From NCBI GenBank assembly GCA_002779605.1, contig PEWE01000004.1:1-64000 (forward strand): DNA of 64,000 nucleotides, given 5' to 3'. Positions 6,879 through 16,103 of this stretch are shown in pieces; the first letter of the stretch is position 1; the number at the start of each line of letters is the position of its first letter. The notes below the pieces were generated by a model. The model was not told where the DNA came from. It searched no databases and saw only the letters and a program-made list of their open reading frames with translations. Origin of the DNA: Zetaproteobacteria bacterium CG06_land_8_20_14_3_00_59_53. GTDB lineage: Bacteria > Pseudomonadota > Zetaproteobacteria > Mariprofundales > Mariprofundaceae. A program made the position numbers and the translations under genes.

Positions 6879-7726
6879 CTCCCCCACACCTGCCCTATGC
6901 CTTCATCCTCGCAGGTGTCGGTCTGATCGAATCGCTGCTCACCATGAGCGTGGTCGATGAAATGACCGGCACACGCGGACAGGGCAACCGCGTGTCCATC
7001 GGTCAGGGCGTGGCCAATGCGGTCAACGGCCTGTTCGGCGGCATGGGCGGCTGCGCGATGATCGGCCAGACCATGATCAATGTGTCCTCCGGCGGCCTGC
7101 GCAACCTCTCCGGCATCGCCGCAGCCCTGTTCCTGCTGGTGTTCATCGTGTTCGCCTCCGGGCTGATCTCCATGGTGCCGGTGGCAGCCCTCGTCGGTCT
7201 GATGTTCATGGTGGTCATCGGCACCTTCGAGTGGGGCAGCTTCAACCTGCTCAACAAGGTGCCGCGCGAGGATTCCTTCGTCGGCATTCTGGTGGCGGTG
7301 GTCACCGTGTTCACCGATCTGGCCACGGCCGTGATCATCGGTGTGATCGCCACGGCACTGGTGTTCTCCTGGAAGCAGGCACGGCATATCTATGCCATCG
7401 CCGAGGACCAGGCGGACGGCTCGCGCATCTACCGCGTACACGGCCCGTTGTTCTTCGCCTCGGTGCATCGCTTCAATGAACTGTTCGATCCAGCTCGCGA
7501 TCCGGAGGAGGTGTATATCGATTGTGCGCTGTCGCGCATCGCCGATCACTCGGCCATCGAGGCGATCGACAATCTGGCTGCGCGCTACAAACAGGCAGGC
7601 AAACGCTTGCATCTGACTCACTTAAGCCCCGAAAGCGTGCAACTGCTGACCACGGCGGCTGATCTGGTCGAGGTGAATTTCAGCGAGGATCCGAAATACC
7701 ATGTCGCCGACGACAAACTGGCATAA
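6879..7726 (+). pseudogene. SulP-family anion transporter, 3' fragment cut by the prophage
   Basis: From 6881 the frame reads PPHLPYAFILAGVGLIESLL and continues through the last membrane helices of a SulP transporter (EMTGTRGQGN, GGMGGCAMIGQTMINVSSGG) into a cytoplasmic STAS domain (about the last 110 residues). The N-terminal half is missing: upstream sequence in the same frame (6704-6878) is prophage end and has no SulP similarity. SulP proteins carry sulfate, bicarbonate or similar anions. The rest should lie beyond the other prophage end. A short in-frame product could still be made, but it would lack most of the transport core, so I treat it as disrupted. Confidence 0.85.
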
Positions 7727-7771
7727 CGCACCCCGATTGCGGGCCGGACTGCGCGCAGATAGCGTCCGTGC

Positions 7772-8533
7772 ATGAGCGAACCGGCGAAATACAGCACCCC
7801 CAGCATCCATCTGGCTGTACTGGAAGCCATCGAAGCAGGGGAACCTGCGCTGGCCGGTGAGCATCTGGATATCGGCAGCGGCGACGGCAGGCTGATCCGC
7901 CTGCTCAACGACAAGTACACACTGACCAGCCATGCCTGCGACTACACCGATACACTGATGGAGATCGAAGGGCAGAAGGTGGATGTGGTCAATCTCGATC
8001 ACGATGCCCTGCCCTATGCAGACAACACCTTCGACCTGGTCACCTTCACCGAGGTGGTCGAGCATGTGGAAAACCATCGCGCGGTGCTGCGCGAGATCCA
8101 CCGCGTGCTCAGGCCGGGCGGGCTGGTGGTGGTCACCACACCGAACATCCTGAATCTGAAATCACGCCTGCGATTCCTGTTTTTCGGTTTCTGGAACCTG
8201 TTCGGTCCGCTGCATATCTCCGCTTCCGACAAATACAGCACCGGCGGGCATATCAACCCGATCTCCTACTTCTACCTTTGCCATTCCATGCATGATGCGG
8301 GGCTTGTGCCGGCGTATTCGGGCATCGATCAGGTGCAGCGCTCCTCTATTCCGGCACTGATTCTGCTGTGGCTGCCCATCGCGCTCCTTTCCCGCAAGGC
8401 CATCAGCCGCGAGCAACGCAAATACAAAACAGTGGATAAACACAACCTACCGCTGGTGCAGGAGATGAACCGCATACCCATGCTGCTCGGACGCACCATC
8501 GTGGTAGCGGCCTGCAAGCCAACAGGCGGCTGA
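7772..8533 (+). CDS. Class I SAM-dependent methyltransferase
   Basis: The 253-residue protein has the SAM-binding motif I LDIGSGDGR at about residues 31-39, an acidic motif and a post-I region (LPYADNTFDLVTFTEVVEHV), and RVLRPGGLVVVTTPN, all typical of the Methyltransf_11 group. The C-terminal part has a hydrophobic stretch (IPALILLWLPIALL) that may associate with the membrane. The substrate cannot be told from the sequence; relatives often modify quinones, lipids or sugars. It lies 45 bp after the truncated sulP and converges with nth. No clear ribosome site precedes the ATG, so the exact start is uncertain. Confidence 0.75.
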   Translation: MSEPAKYSTPSIHLAVLEAIEAGEPALAGEHLDIGSGDGRLIRLLNDKYTLTSHACDYTDTLMEIEGQKVDVVNLDHDALPYADNTFDLVTFTEVVEHVENHRAVLREIHRVLRPGGLVVVTTPNILNLKSRLRFLFFGFWNLFGPLHISASDKYSTGGHINPISYFYLCHSMHDAGLVPAYSGIDQVQRSSIPALILLWLPIALLSRKAISREQRKYKTVDKHNLPLVQEMNRIPMLLGRTIVVAACKPTGG

Positions 8534-8535
8534 AT

Positions 8536-9213
8536 CTAGCCCCTTCCCCCGGCAGCCACGCCGCGTTTCTCCGGCCAGGCACATTCATCATAGATCGGAC
8601 ACAGATGACAGCGCGGGCTTCGCGCCGTGCACACGTAGCGGCCATGCAGCACCAGCCAGTGATGTGCATGACGCAGGAACTTTTTCGGGATGGCGGCCAG
8701 CAAGCCCTTCTCCACAGCCAGCGGGGTTTTGCCGGGGGCCAAGCCAGTGCGATTACCGACCCGGAAGATATGTGTATCCACAGCGATGGTCGGCTCACCG
8801 AACAGCACATTGAGCACCACATTGGCGGTTTTCCGGCCCACGCCGGGAAGTGCCTCCAGCGCCTCGCGCGAACGCGGCACCTCACCGCCATGCAGACGGA
8901 CCAGCATGTCGCAGGCAGCCATGATGTTTTTCGCCTTGCTGTTATACAGACCGATGGTCGCGATATATTGCTTTAAGCCCGCCTCACCCAGATCGAGAAT
9001 GGCCTGCGGGGTATTGGCCACCGGATAAAGTTTAGCAGTGGCCTTGTTCACCCCGACATCAGTGGCCTGCGCGGAGAGGATCACGGCACACAGCAGTTCG
9101 AACGGGGTGTTATATACAAGCTCGGTCACCGGCTCGGGATCGCCGGCCTGCAGCTTCTCGAATAGCCGCGTGACCCGCGCCCGCGGCATCGGTCTGCCTG
9201 CACTGCTCATCAT
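8536..9213 (-). CDS. nth: Endonuclease III (DNA glycosylase/AP lyase)
   Basis: Endonuclease III removes oxidised pyrimidines and cleaves the abasic strand in base excision repair. The 225-residue product has the helix-hairpin-helix LPGVGRKTA carrying the catalytic lysine, the catalytic aspartate in AVDTH, and the C-terminal [4Fe-4S] ligand pattern C-x6-C-x2-C-x5-C (CTARSPRCHLCPIYDEC). Length fits the family (about 211), with a slightly longer N terminus; an internal ATG at 9189 is an alternative start. It lies 2 bp from the convergent methyltransferase gene. Confidence 0.93.
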   Translation of the reverse strand: MMSSAGRPMPRARVTRLFEKLQAGDPEPVTELVYNTPFELLCAVILSAQATDVGVNKATAKLYPVANTPQAILDLGEAGLKQYIATIGLYNSKAKNIMAACDMLVRLHGGEVPRSREALEALPGVGRKTANVVLNVLFGEPTIAVDTHIFRVGNRTGLAPGKTPLAVEKGLLAAIPKKFLRHAHHWLVLHGRYVCTARSPRCHLCPIYDECAWPEKRGVAAGGRG

Positions 9214-9230
9214 GGAAAACGGGGTGGTGC

Positions 9231-9812
9231 TTACTGATTGACTTCGTTGAGGGTCAGGGCGGCCTTGCGTTTAGCGATTTCGCCGGTGGCGGTGAACTCG
9301 TCTTCCATGATTTCCACGCTGCGCTCGGAGATGTTCACCACGCGACCATTATCGCGACCGATATAGGTTCCGGTCCGGACCACATAGCCCTTGCCTTCCG
9401 GATCCTCCACCATGGCAGCGCGCGAGCCGCCCATCTTCATGATGGCAACCAGCTTAAGTGCGCCAAGATCGAATCCTTCCAGTGGCTGGGCCTCATGATC
9501 GGGCGTACGGCTGCGATTGGCATGCATGCGCTCCTTGTTCTGCTGGTCCAGCACGGTCAGGTAGGACTCGAAGGGATCGCGCAGGCCTGCGATATCAATA
9601 TCGGGGGCTTTGACACGATGCACGCCGTTGTCCGGCAGGGTGGCCTCGTCCTGCATGGCTGCTGACGTATCGTCTTCAGCGGTGGCGGCAGCAACCACCG
9701 GATTGGCGGCTTGCTCAGCATCAGCCGCAAGACCGGTCGCCGGTGCCAGCCACAAGGTGAGGGCGAGCAGCATCATGCCTGTGCGTTTCATCGCTTCCAC
9801 TCCCTGTTTCAT
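9231..9812 (-). CDS. PilP-like type IV pilus assembly protein (orphan)
   Basis: PilP is the periplasmic protein that links the PilN/O inner-membrane complex to the PilQ secretin. The product has a signal peptide (MLLALTLWLAPATGLAA), a disordered Ala-rich linker, the conserved LRDPFESYL motif, and a small beta domain (LEGFDLGALKLVAIM ... YVVRTGTYIGRDNGRV ... VEIMED) typical of PilP/HofP. I start at ATG 9812 because GGAGG stands 6 nt before it; ATG 9791 is also possible. Unusually, pilM, pilN, pilO and pilQ are not adjacent, and the gene follows an outer-membrane protein gene instead. Confidence 0.75.
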   Translation of the reverse strand: MKQGVEAMKRTGMMLLALTLWLAPATGLAADAEQAANPVVAAATAEDDTSAAMQDEATLPDNGVHRVKAPDIDIAGLRDPFESYLTVLDQQNKERMHANRSRTPDHEAQPLEGFDLGALKLVAIMKMGGSRAAMVEDPEGKGYVVRTGTYIGRDNGRVVNISERSVEIMEDEFTATGEIAKRKAALTLNEVNQ

Positions 9813-9937
9813 GTTCAACCTCCAGGCGCTCTTGCGGGCGGACTTCTCAACACAGTCCTCCGCATGCAGCACCATGCTGGAACGGAACCATGCCGGCGTC
9901 AAATCCGGCAATACGCTCAGGATTTCTGCAACAGGAT

Positions 9938-10756
9938 TCAAAAGCGGACAAACCCGCCGACAAAGGGGCCGGAAACGGTTGTGTTAAGCAGCACACCGGC
10001 GCGGTCCAGCTTCAGATCGATCAGGCGATAACCGGCATACAGCCCCGCGGTCGGCAGCGGAGAGAACTCGAACTGCACCTCGCTATCGAGGAAATGGTTG
10101 CCTGCATAGCCAAGATACCCGGCACGCCCGGTAAGACCGACAAAATCGGAAACCGCCACCCGACCACGCGCACCCAGTGTCGGAATCGCTACGGTCGTGG
10201 ACTTGCTTTGCGATAGTCCTGTGATCCTGTCCTGCAGACTACTGGTAGCTTGCACCATCTTCACCGCCGCCTCCACACCGATCTGCAGGCGACTGGGTAG
10301 ATCGTCCATGTTCAACAGATAATAGGTCAGCGAGACGTCATACACATCGGCCTTCAGGCTGGCATGCACGCTGTTGCCTGCAGCATAGGTCTGTCCATTG
10401 TACTGCACATTGGAAGCCAGCACTCCGTCGCCGCTGAAGTCCAGGGGGAAGTAATTGAGTGCGGCGCGCACATCGCCCAGCTTCAGGGCAGCCTCGATAG
10501 TCACGCCATTGCTGGTTTTTAACTTCAGCGTGGAATCGACATCGATCAGACTGGCAGGAACAGCACCGGCGCTTACACCAAAACTACCCTTCGCATCCAG
10601 CGTCATATATCCGGTCTTCAGCATCACCGTCTCGTCGGCATGCGCCTTGACGGAAACCAGCAGATGCACCAGTACGACAATCACAATCACCACACCGCGC
10701 CAGATCGATGTGCTGGTGTCTTCATCTACCGGGTGGTTCCGCCATACCAGTGTCAT
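9938..10756 (-). CDS. Outer-membrane beta-barrel protein
   Basis: A 272-residue precursor with a long signal sequence (hydrophobic run VVIVIVVLVHLLVSV, then AHA-D cleavage), alternating hydrophobic strands, and a C-terminal FVGGFVRF ending in phenylalanine, the signal for BAM-dependent insertion. It resembles the small barrel family annotated as OMP_w_GlyGly (TIGR04219), from memory. Start 10756 is preferred over the track start because AGGAGG lies 5 nt before it. Substrate unknown. It is divergent from tsaD. Confidence 0.7.
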   Translation of the reverse strand: MTLVWRNHPVDEDTSTSIWRGVVIVIVVLVHLLVSVKAHADETVMLKTGYMTLDAKGSFGVSAGAVPASLIDVDSTLKLKTSNGVTIEAALKLGDVRAALNYFPLDFSGDGVLASNVQYNGQTYAAGNSVHASLKADVYDVSLTYYLLNMDDLPSRLQIGVEAAVKMVQATSSLQDRITGLSQSKSTTVAIPTLGARGRVAVSDFVGLTGRAGYLGYAGNHFLDSEVQFEFSPLPTAGLYAGYRLIDLKLDRAGVLLNTTVSGPFVGGFVRF

Positions 10757-10913
10757 GTCTGCCTCCTTCAGCGGGATGCCGCGTGATGGACGAAACATGC
10801 GCCAGCCCCCACTGTCCTGCCGTGACTGCTGTCACACCCTGCAATTAGCCGGTCGATGCGTTAGCGTTCCGCCGGCAGCGCGCTGCAATCCGACCCCTGC
10901 GGAGTTGATCCCC

Positions 10914-11939
10914 ATGAATATCCTCGGCATCGAAACATCCTGCGATGAAACAGCTGCAGCCATCTGGTCCTCCGGCCGGACCGGTGGCCGCCTGCTTGCC
11001 GAGCGCGTCGCCTCGCAGATCGCCACACATGCGCGTTACGGCGGCGTGGTTCCAGAGGTCGCCTCGCGCGAGCATCTTGCCGTGCTACCCGGACTGGTCA
11101 GTGATGTGATGCAACAATCAGGGCTCGGCTGGCATGAGCTGGACAGCATTGCCGTGACCGCGGGCCCCGGCCTGATGGGTGCACTGCTGGTCGGCACGGC
11201 ATGGGCGCGTGCCGCAGGCGCTGTGCACGACATCCCCGTCCTCCCCATCCACCATATGGAAGGACATCTGCTGGCCCCGGGGCTGGATCATGAACTTCCC
11301 CCGTTCCCCTTTGTGACCCTGCTGGTATCCGGCGGGCATACCCTGCTGGTGCGCGTGGACGGCATCGGGCAGTACACCCAGCTCGGCCAGACCATCGACG
11401 ATGCCGCCGGCGAGTGTTTCGATAAGTCCGCCCGCCTGCTGGGTCTGCCCTATCCCGGCGGTCCGGAGATATCGAAGCTGGCCGTAAACGGTGATGCACA
11501 ACGTTTCCCGCTGCCCCGCCCGATGCTGAATCGCGACAATCTGGATTTCAGTTTCTCCGGACTGAAGACAGCGGTGATGTATGCCGTGAAAGACATCGAC
11601 ATGACGGATGCACAGGCGCGCGCCGATATGGCTGCCGGTGTCGAGGCGGCCATCTGCGAGGTACTGGTGAAGAAAAGCCTGCGTGCCTGCTCGCAGGCCG
11701 GAAGCGCGCACCTGCTGATTGCCGGTGGCGTGGCCGCCAACCGCACCCTGCGCCGCATGCTCGATGCGCAGGCCCCGACGCACGGTGTAGGCGTGCACCT
11801 GCCAAGACCGGAACACTGCACCGACAACGCGGCGATGATCGCCTACGCCGCCGCCTGCCGCCTGCAGCACGGACTCGAATTTCCGGAGAACTGGGATGCC
11901 CGCCCCCGCTGGCCGCTACAGAAACCTGGAAAAAGCTGA
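10914..11939 (+). CDS. tsaD: tRNA N6-threonylcarbamoyladenosine transferase subunit TsaD
   Basis: TsaD, with TsaB and TsaE, transfers threonylcarbamoyl to A37 of ANN-decoding tRNAs. The start at 10914 gives 341 residues beginning MNILGIETSCDETA, the universal family N terminus; the track ORF starts 153 codons too early in unrelated sequence. The metal-binding histidines are visible in HHMEGH (about residue 110), and the ASKHA nucleotide-binding pattern appears in LLVSGGHT and LLIAGGVAANRTLR. GGAG is 9 nt upstream. It converges with the PilI-like gene 10 bp away. Confidence 0.95.
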   Translation: MNILGIETSCDETAAAIWSSGRTGGRLLAERVASQIATHARYGGVVPEVASREHLAVLPGLVSDVMQQSGLGWHELDSIAVTAGPGLMGALLVGTAWARAAGAVHDIPVLPIHHMEGHLLAPGLDHELPPFPFVTLLVSGGHTLLVRVDGIGQYTQLGQTIDDAAGECFDKSARLLGLPYPGGPEISKLAVNGDAQRFPLPRPMLNRDNLDFSFSGLKTAVMYAVKDIDMTDAQARADMAAGVEAAICEVLVKKSLRACSQAGSAHLLIAGGVAANRTLRRMLDAQAPTHGVGVHLPRPEHCTDNAAMIAYAAACRLQHGLEFPENWDARPRWPLQKPGKS

Positions 11940-11949
11940 GAAAAAACCC

Positions 11950-12741
11950 TCAGGAAAGGTTGCGGCGGTTGAATATCCAGACGGAAACGGCCAGTAGCAG
12001 GGCTATCTCGATACTTCCGTAGGCGGCAACAGCCAGCACCCTATCTGCACCGAAGCTGACGATATCCCCCGCCCCGTTGCGCAGGTTCACCGCCTCGAGA
12101 TTAGGCAGCAGGTAATAAACCGCATCACCCGCCCAACGCAGCACAGCATGTTCCGCCTGCGCGGAAAACTGATGAATGGTGCTGGTGAACCGCCCTGCGA
12201 TATCCATACAAAAGCTCAACAGGATGGCGAGGAACAGACTGGAGGCTTGCGCGAAGACCAGCGAGAAGACCAGCACGATCCATATCTCGAACAGGGTGGC
12301 AAGCAGGGCTTGGGCCAACGACAGCCAGTGGATATCACCAAATACGGCGACCATCGCGGCAAGCATCATGACCATCAGGACCATCAGGCCACCCAGCACC
12401 GCGGCCAGACCGAGGAACTTTCCGAGGATATACCAGCCACGTGACGGCAAGCGGGTGAGCAGCACGTAAAGCGTCCTCTCGGCATGCTCCTGTTGCAGCG
12501 ATTGCACGGCGATTACTATGGCCATCAGGTTGCCGATGATGGAGAGCGCCCCCAGCCCGAGATCGAGCAGCAGCAACTCGGTACGCCCCATGGTTACCGC
12601 AGCGATGGCCAGCGAGGCCAGCAACAGCAACACGACAAACACCAGCACGCCGTAGAGCAGGCGATTGCGCAGCGCATCGAGAAAGGACATGCGGGCAATC
12701 TCCAGCGCCCCATTCATGCCAGCCGCCATGCCAACCATCAT
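11950..12741 (-). CDS. ABC transporter permease, PilI-like
   Basis: A 263-residue ABC-2-type membrane protein with about six hydrophobic helices (for example LLYGVLVFVVLLLLASLAIA and LGGLMVLMVMMLAAMVAV) and the HAERTLYVLLTRLPSR cytoplasmic loop typical of NosY/GldF-type permeases. It overlaps the ATP-binding gene by 4 bp. In Myxococcus the pilG-pilH-pilI genes beside pilA encode an ABC transporter needed for type IV pilus biogenesis; position here, five genes downstream of pilA, fits the PilI permease. The cargo is not known in any organism that I can recall. Confidence 0.75.
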   Translation of the reverse strand: MMVGMAAGMNGALEIARMSFLDALRNRLLYGVLVFVVLLLLASLAIAAVTMGRTELLLLDLGLGALSIIGNLMAIVIAVQSLQQEHAERTLYVLLTRLPSRGWYILGKFLGLAAVLGGLMVLMVMMLAAMVAVFGDIHWLSLAQALLATLFEIWIVLVFSLVFAQASSLFLAILLSFCMDIAGRFTSTIHQFSAQAEHAVLRWAGDAVYYLLPNLEAVNLRNGAGDIVSFGADRVLAVAAYGSIEIALLLAVSVWIFNRRNLS

Positions 12742-13661
12742 GACTGCTCACCCTTCTTCAATAGCTTCACAAAGGCCTGTTCCAGCGTCTGCCGGTCCTG
12801 TTCGAGGCTCAGCAACCGGCACTCGCCGCACTTGCGCAAGGTATCCAGCAACCGGTCCCGCTCCGCCTCACCATCGAGTAACAGCCGGCTGCGTCCGTGA
12901 CCGAGATCGACAAACCTTCCCGCCGGCAGGCGCGAGATATCACCCTCCACCACCACGGCCCAGCTGTTGCCGCGCTTGAGCAGGTCGGCGATCTCGCCCT
13001 GATGCACGACCCTGCCCTGATCCAGCACCACCACCGCATCGCACATCGCCTCCGCATCACCGAGGATATGCGAGGAAAACAGCAGGGTCGCACCGGCGGC
13101 ATGCACCTCGTGCAACACCTGCCGCACACGTTCGCGACCCAGCGGGTCCAGACCGGAGAGCGGCTCGTCGAGCAGCACGAATTCCGGCTTATGCAACAGG
13201 GCCTGCGCAAGACCGACACGCTGCACCTGCCCCTTGGAACAGACGGACAGACGTTGATCCAGCACCGTGCTGAAGCCCAGCCGTTCGGCCCAATCGTATA
13301 TGCGCGCCGGAATATCGCTTGCCCGCAGACCGGAGAGCCTGCCCAGCCCGGTCAGCAATTCCCTCGGGGTCAGGTTGCGATAGAAATGGGGTTGCTCGGG
13401 CATGAATCCGAACTGCCGGGCCGGCAGTCCGCTACGCACGGGTTCGCCCGCGAATTCCACCCTGCCGGCATCGGCATGGATCAGGCCGCAAAGGATACGG
13501 AAGGTGCTGGTCTTGCCGGCACCGTTGGGGCCGAGGTAGGCGGTGGCCGAACCACGTGCGACTGAAAAAGAAACATCGTCGAGCACCTGTTTTCTTCCCT
13601 GGATCACATGTCCGGTCGGCACGCTCAGACTCAGCCCTTCGATCGTAAGAAGTCCGTTCAC
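12738..13661 (-). CDS. ABC transporter ATP-binding protein, PilH-like
   Basis: The 307-residue protein has Walker A (GPNGAGKTS, about residues 44-52), a Q-loop, an atypical signature region (LSVCSKGQVQRV instead of LSGGQ), Walker B (FVLLDEPLSGLDP) and a switch histidine (FSSHIL). The C-terminal extension after residue 220 is typical of ABC-2/NatA-type exporters. It pairs with the permease through a 4-bp overlap and follows the PilG-like gene, also with a 4-bp overlap. By analogy with Myxococcus PilH it should power a transporter required for pilus assembly; this is context, not proof. Confidence 0.78.
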   Translation of the reverse strand: MNGLLTIEGLSLSVPTGHVIQGRKQVLDDVSFSVARGSATAYLGPNGAGKTSTFRILCGLIHADAGRVEFAGEPVRSGLPARQFGFMPEQPHFYRNLTPRELLTGLGRLSGLRASDIPARIYDWAERLGFSTVLDQRLSVCSKGQVQRVGLAQALLHKPEFVLLDEPLSGLDPLGRERVRQVLHEVHAAGATLLFSSHILGDAEAMCDAVVVLDQGRVVHQGEIADLLKRGNSWAVVVEGDISRLPAGRFVDLGHGRSRLLLDGEAERDRLLDTLRKCGECRLLSLEQDRQTLEQAFVKLLKKGEQS

Positions 13662-14527
13662 TCACCAGCCCCCTCGCGCGCAGGCGGCACAAACACACGG
13701 AAGCGCTTGCCGCTGACGCTGCTCACCGGCTCACCCTTGTCCGACATCACGATATGCCCTCCATCCGGCAATATCGCGGGGAGGGAAAGCCCTGCATCGC
13801 GCAACTGCTGTACATCTCTTGCATCATGAAAGCGCTGCGGCAATCCGGCAAGGCGCGTATCCAGCGTGCGCATTATCTGTTCGGTCAGGATGTCGGCACG
13901 CAAATGCTCCAACTGACTGCGGATATTGCTGTCCTGTTGCTCCTTTAAAAGCTGTTCGACAAAAAGCAGCGCGGTTTGCAGTTCGCCGGCACTGGCCTGC
14001 ATACGCAGCGCCAGGCTCATCACCAGCTGCGGTGCACCGTGAAGCCCGGCAGCCTGCGCCAATAAACGCCCGGATTCGGCTTTATCGTGATCGAACCAGT
14101 AGGCATTGAAACCGCGATAATAAGGCCAGCGCCAGTCTTGCGGGAAGGCCAGCATGGCTTTCTCAAGCAGGGGGCGACTGAGTAATGTGCTTCCCGTATT
14201 CCAGGGCAACACGGCACCGGCCATATAATATGCGTGTTCGGCTCGCGGATTGAGTTGAGCGATAGCCGCAAGCAATCCGCCCAGATAGCTGTAGTCGGCA
14301 TCGCGCACATGGGCGCCGAACCATGACAGGGTGCGTATCCAGAGGGTCTCGGCAAACAGATTGCGATAGCCAAGCGCCATGGCATCCAGCCACACCCCCT
14401 GCGGCAGATGCATCCGCGTCTCTTCCCCAGCAGCACGATTAGCCGTCAGATGCTTGTTCGCTGTTGTACTTGCGACCAGCAGAAGCAGCACAAGCAACGG
14501 CCCGAAAAGCCTAGAGACCGAGGTCAA
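13658..14527 (-). CDS. PilG-like membrane-anchored protein of the pilin/ABC cluster
   Basis: An approximately 289-residue protein with one N-terminal membrane segment (RLFGPLLVLLLLVAS) and a long helical periplasmic part that looks like degenerate TPR repeats (HAYYMAGAVLP, RWPYYRGFNAYWF, AESGRLLAQAAGL). The place between the oligosaccharyltransferase and the ABC ATPase matches pilG in the Myxococcus pilGHI set. The start is uncertain: I favour TTG 14527 because AAGGAG stands 6-7 nt before it, but ATG 14551 and the track start 14557 are possible. It ends in a 4-bp overlap with the ATPase gene. Confidence 0.65.
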   Translation of the reverse strand: MTSVSRLFGPLLVLLLLVASTTANKHLTANRAAGEETRMHLPQGVWLDAMALGYRNLFAETLWIRTLSWFGAHVRDADYSYLGGLLAAIAQLNPRAEHAYYMAGAVLPWNTGSTLLSRPLLEKAMLAFPQDWRWPYYRGFNAYWFDHDKAESGRLLAQAAGLHGAPQLVMSLALRMQASAGELQTALLFVEQLLKEQQDSNIRSQLEHLRADILTEQIMRTLDTRLAGLPQRFHDARDVQQLRDAGLSLPAILPDGGHIVMSDKGEPVSSVSGKRFRVFVPPAREGAGE

Positions 14528-16103
14528 TGGCTTCTCCTTCGGCATGCCCATGGGCAAGATGTTCCTTCAAATAAGGCGAAAGCCTGTGTTCCGGATAAGC
14601 GGCCATGAACAACGCCGACCAGCGCCGCTCGGCATAGGTATCATCTTTCAGGTGCGCCAGCAGAATCAGATAGCGCAGCGACAGTGTGCCCTGATGCATC
14701 ATCCAGTAACGGTAAATGAAATTCTCGCTGGCAACAATTCTGGCAGGCTCATGCTCCCAGACCATGCGCCCGATATACCATTGCAGTGCCGCACGCGAGG
14801 ACCACGGATTATCCACAGCTGCTCCTACATCGCGAGCAAAGGCAGCATCGTCGATGGATAGGTTCGCAGCATCTTCCGCCCGCCATTCGCGGGTGACGAA
14901 CAGCTGCCAGTTCCATATCACGAAGAGTGCCGGAATCATCAGTATGAGCAGACGGGACAACGAGAAACGGGGGCTTGGGCCTGACGAGACATTTACAGGC
15001 ACGAAAAGCGCAGCTGAATAAAGCGCCAGCAGTACAACAAAATAGCCCTGCATCATGCTCACGCTGAACATGCCGTGCAGCAGCATCATCGCGCTACCGA
15101 TACCTGCCTGCACACGACCCTCACAAAGATCTGTGCTGCGCGAATGCAGCAGACCGATAACCCGCCATGCGACAAACCCGATAAGGCCGATAATTGCCGC
15201 CCCGCCGAGCACACCCCATTCCATGAGGAATTGCAGTATCAGGTTATGTGCATTGGCATGCCCTCCAATCATCACCGAGGCCACTGCTGCGTACTCAGGA
15301 TGGGAACTTAGCAATACAGGGATGGCTTCCGTGCCATAAGACATCAGATTGCCCGCGCCTATACCCAGCCATGGATGTTCGAGGAACAATCTCCAGCACA
15401 TCTCCCAGACAAAGAAACGCCCCTGCATGCCGACCGAGGCCATGCGCTCTGTGAGGGTGGCTTCCAACCCGGTTATTTCAGGATACATGTGCCAGTAATG
15501 ACTGATCGCACCTGCCAGCAGCAGCACGCCGACCATTCTCAGGGCTGCACCAAGCCGGCTCGTCGATATCCACAGCAACATCGCAGCTCCGACCAATAGC
15601 ACCAGTGCGCTACCCCTGCTACTAGTGGCCAGCAGACCGGCGCAGGGCAGAAGGGATGCCAGCCACCACGGCCATGCCTTTGTCTCGCTCATCGCCCTCG
15701 CCCACAAAGGCATGCAGACCAGCACCAGAAACAGGCCCTGCATGTTCTGCTGGATATGCATGCCCGCAAAGGCTACCGGGAATGCCTGCCAGATGGGGAA
15801 TACCTCGAATCCGGAAAACAGCGGCAGATGGAACTGTTGCAGGACGGCGAACAGCACCGCGATGTTGCCGGTGATACCCAGCAGCAAGCTCCAGCTGTGA
15901 CTGCCGAGCAGCCTTCCGGCAGTCGAACCGCTCATCCGGTAAACGAGCCATGCTGAACAGACATACAGTGCCATCTGGAAGGTCCGCCACGGATTGCGCA
16001 AATCCCCGCCGGCTAACTGCACAGCTATCGGCAGTAGCAACAGCAGCAGAAACAACCATGCAAGTGGGGCAGAGTTCTGTGCGGCTCGGTCAGCCGAGCC
16101 CAT
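14511..16103 (-). CDS. PglL/TfpO-type O-oligosaccharyltransferase (O-antigen ligase family)
   Basis: The 530-residue product is a polytopic membrane protein with about 11-12 hydrophobic helices and the Wzy_C/PglL signature HAHNLILQFLMEWGVLGG at about residue 280, where the histidine and HNLxLQ pattern are characteristic of protein O-oligosaccharyltransferases. It ends in a soluble periplasmic domain. Two pilin genes lie directly upstream, so pilin glycosylation is the likely job: transfer of a lipid-linked glycan in the periplasm. An O-antigen ligase or polymerase role is the alternative. The frame stays open for 48 further codons upstream and encodes what looks like a missing first helix, but without ATG/GTG/TTG; see findings. 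Confidence 0.8.
   Translation of the reverse strand: MGSADRAAQNSAPLAWLFLLLLLLPIAVQLAGGDLRNPWRTFQMALYVCSAWLVYRMSGSTAGRLLGSHSWSLLLGITGNIAVLFAVLQQFHLPLFSGFEVFPIWQAFPVAFAGMHIQQNMQGLFLVLVCMPLWARAMSETKAWPWWLASLLPCAGLLATSSRGSALVLLVGAAMLLWISTSRLGAALRMVGVLLLAGAISHYWHMYPEITGLEATLTERMASVGMQGRFFVWEMCWRLFLEHPWLGIGAGNLMSYGTEAIPVLLSSHPEYAAVASVMIGGHANAHNLILQFLMEWGVLGGAAIIGLIGFVAWRVIGLLHSRSTDLCEGRVQAGIGSAMMLLHGMFSVSMMQGYFVVLLALYSAALFVPVNVSSGPSPRFSLSRLLILMIPALFVIWNWQLFVTREWRAEDAANLSIDDAAFARDVGAAVDNPWSSRAALQWYIGRMVWEHEPARIVASENFIYRYWMMHQGTLSLRYLILLAHLKDDTYAERRWSALFMAAYPEHRLSPYLKEHLAHGHAEGEAIDLGL

Noticed and set aside
10455-10913. N-terminal 153 codons of the track ORF containing tsaD.
   Set aside because: They overlap the outer-membrane protein gene on the other strand; TsaD proteins begin at MNILGIETS (10914).
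11930-11960. CTGAG-N8-CTCAG hairpin between tsaD and the PilI-like gene.
   Set aside because: The stem is only 5 bp with a long loop, too weak to call a terminator.
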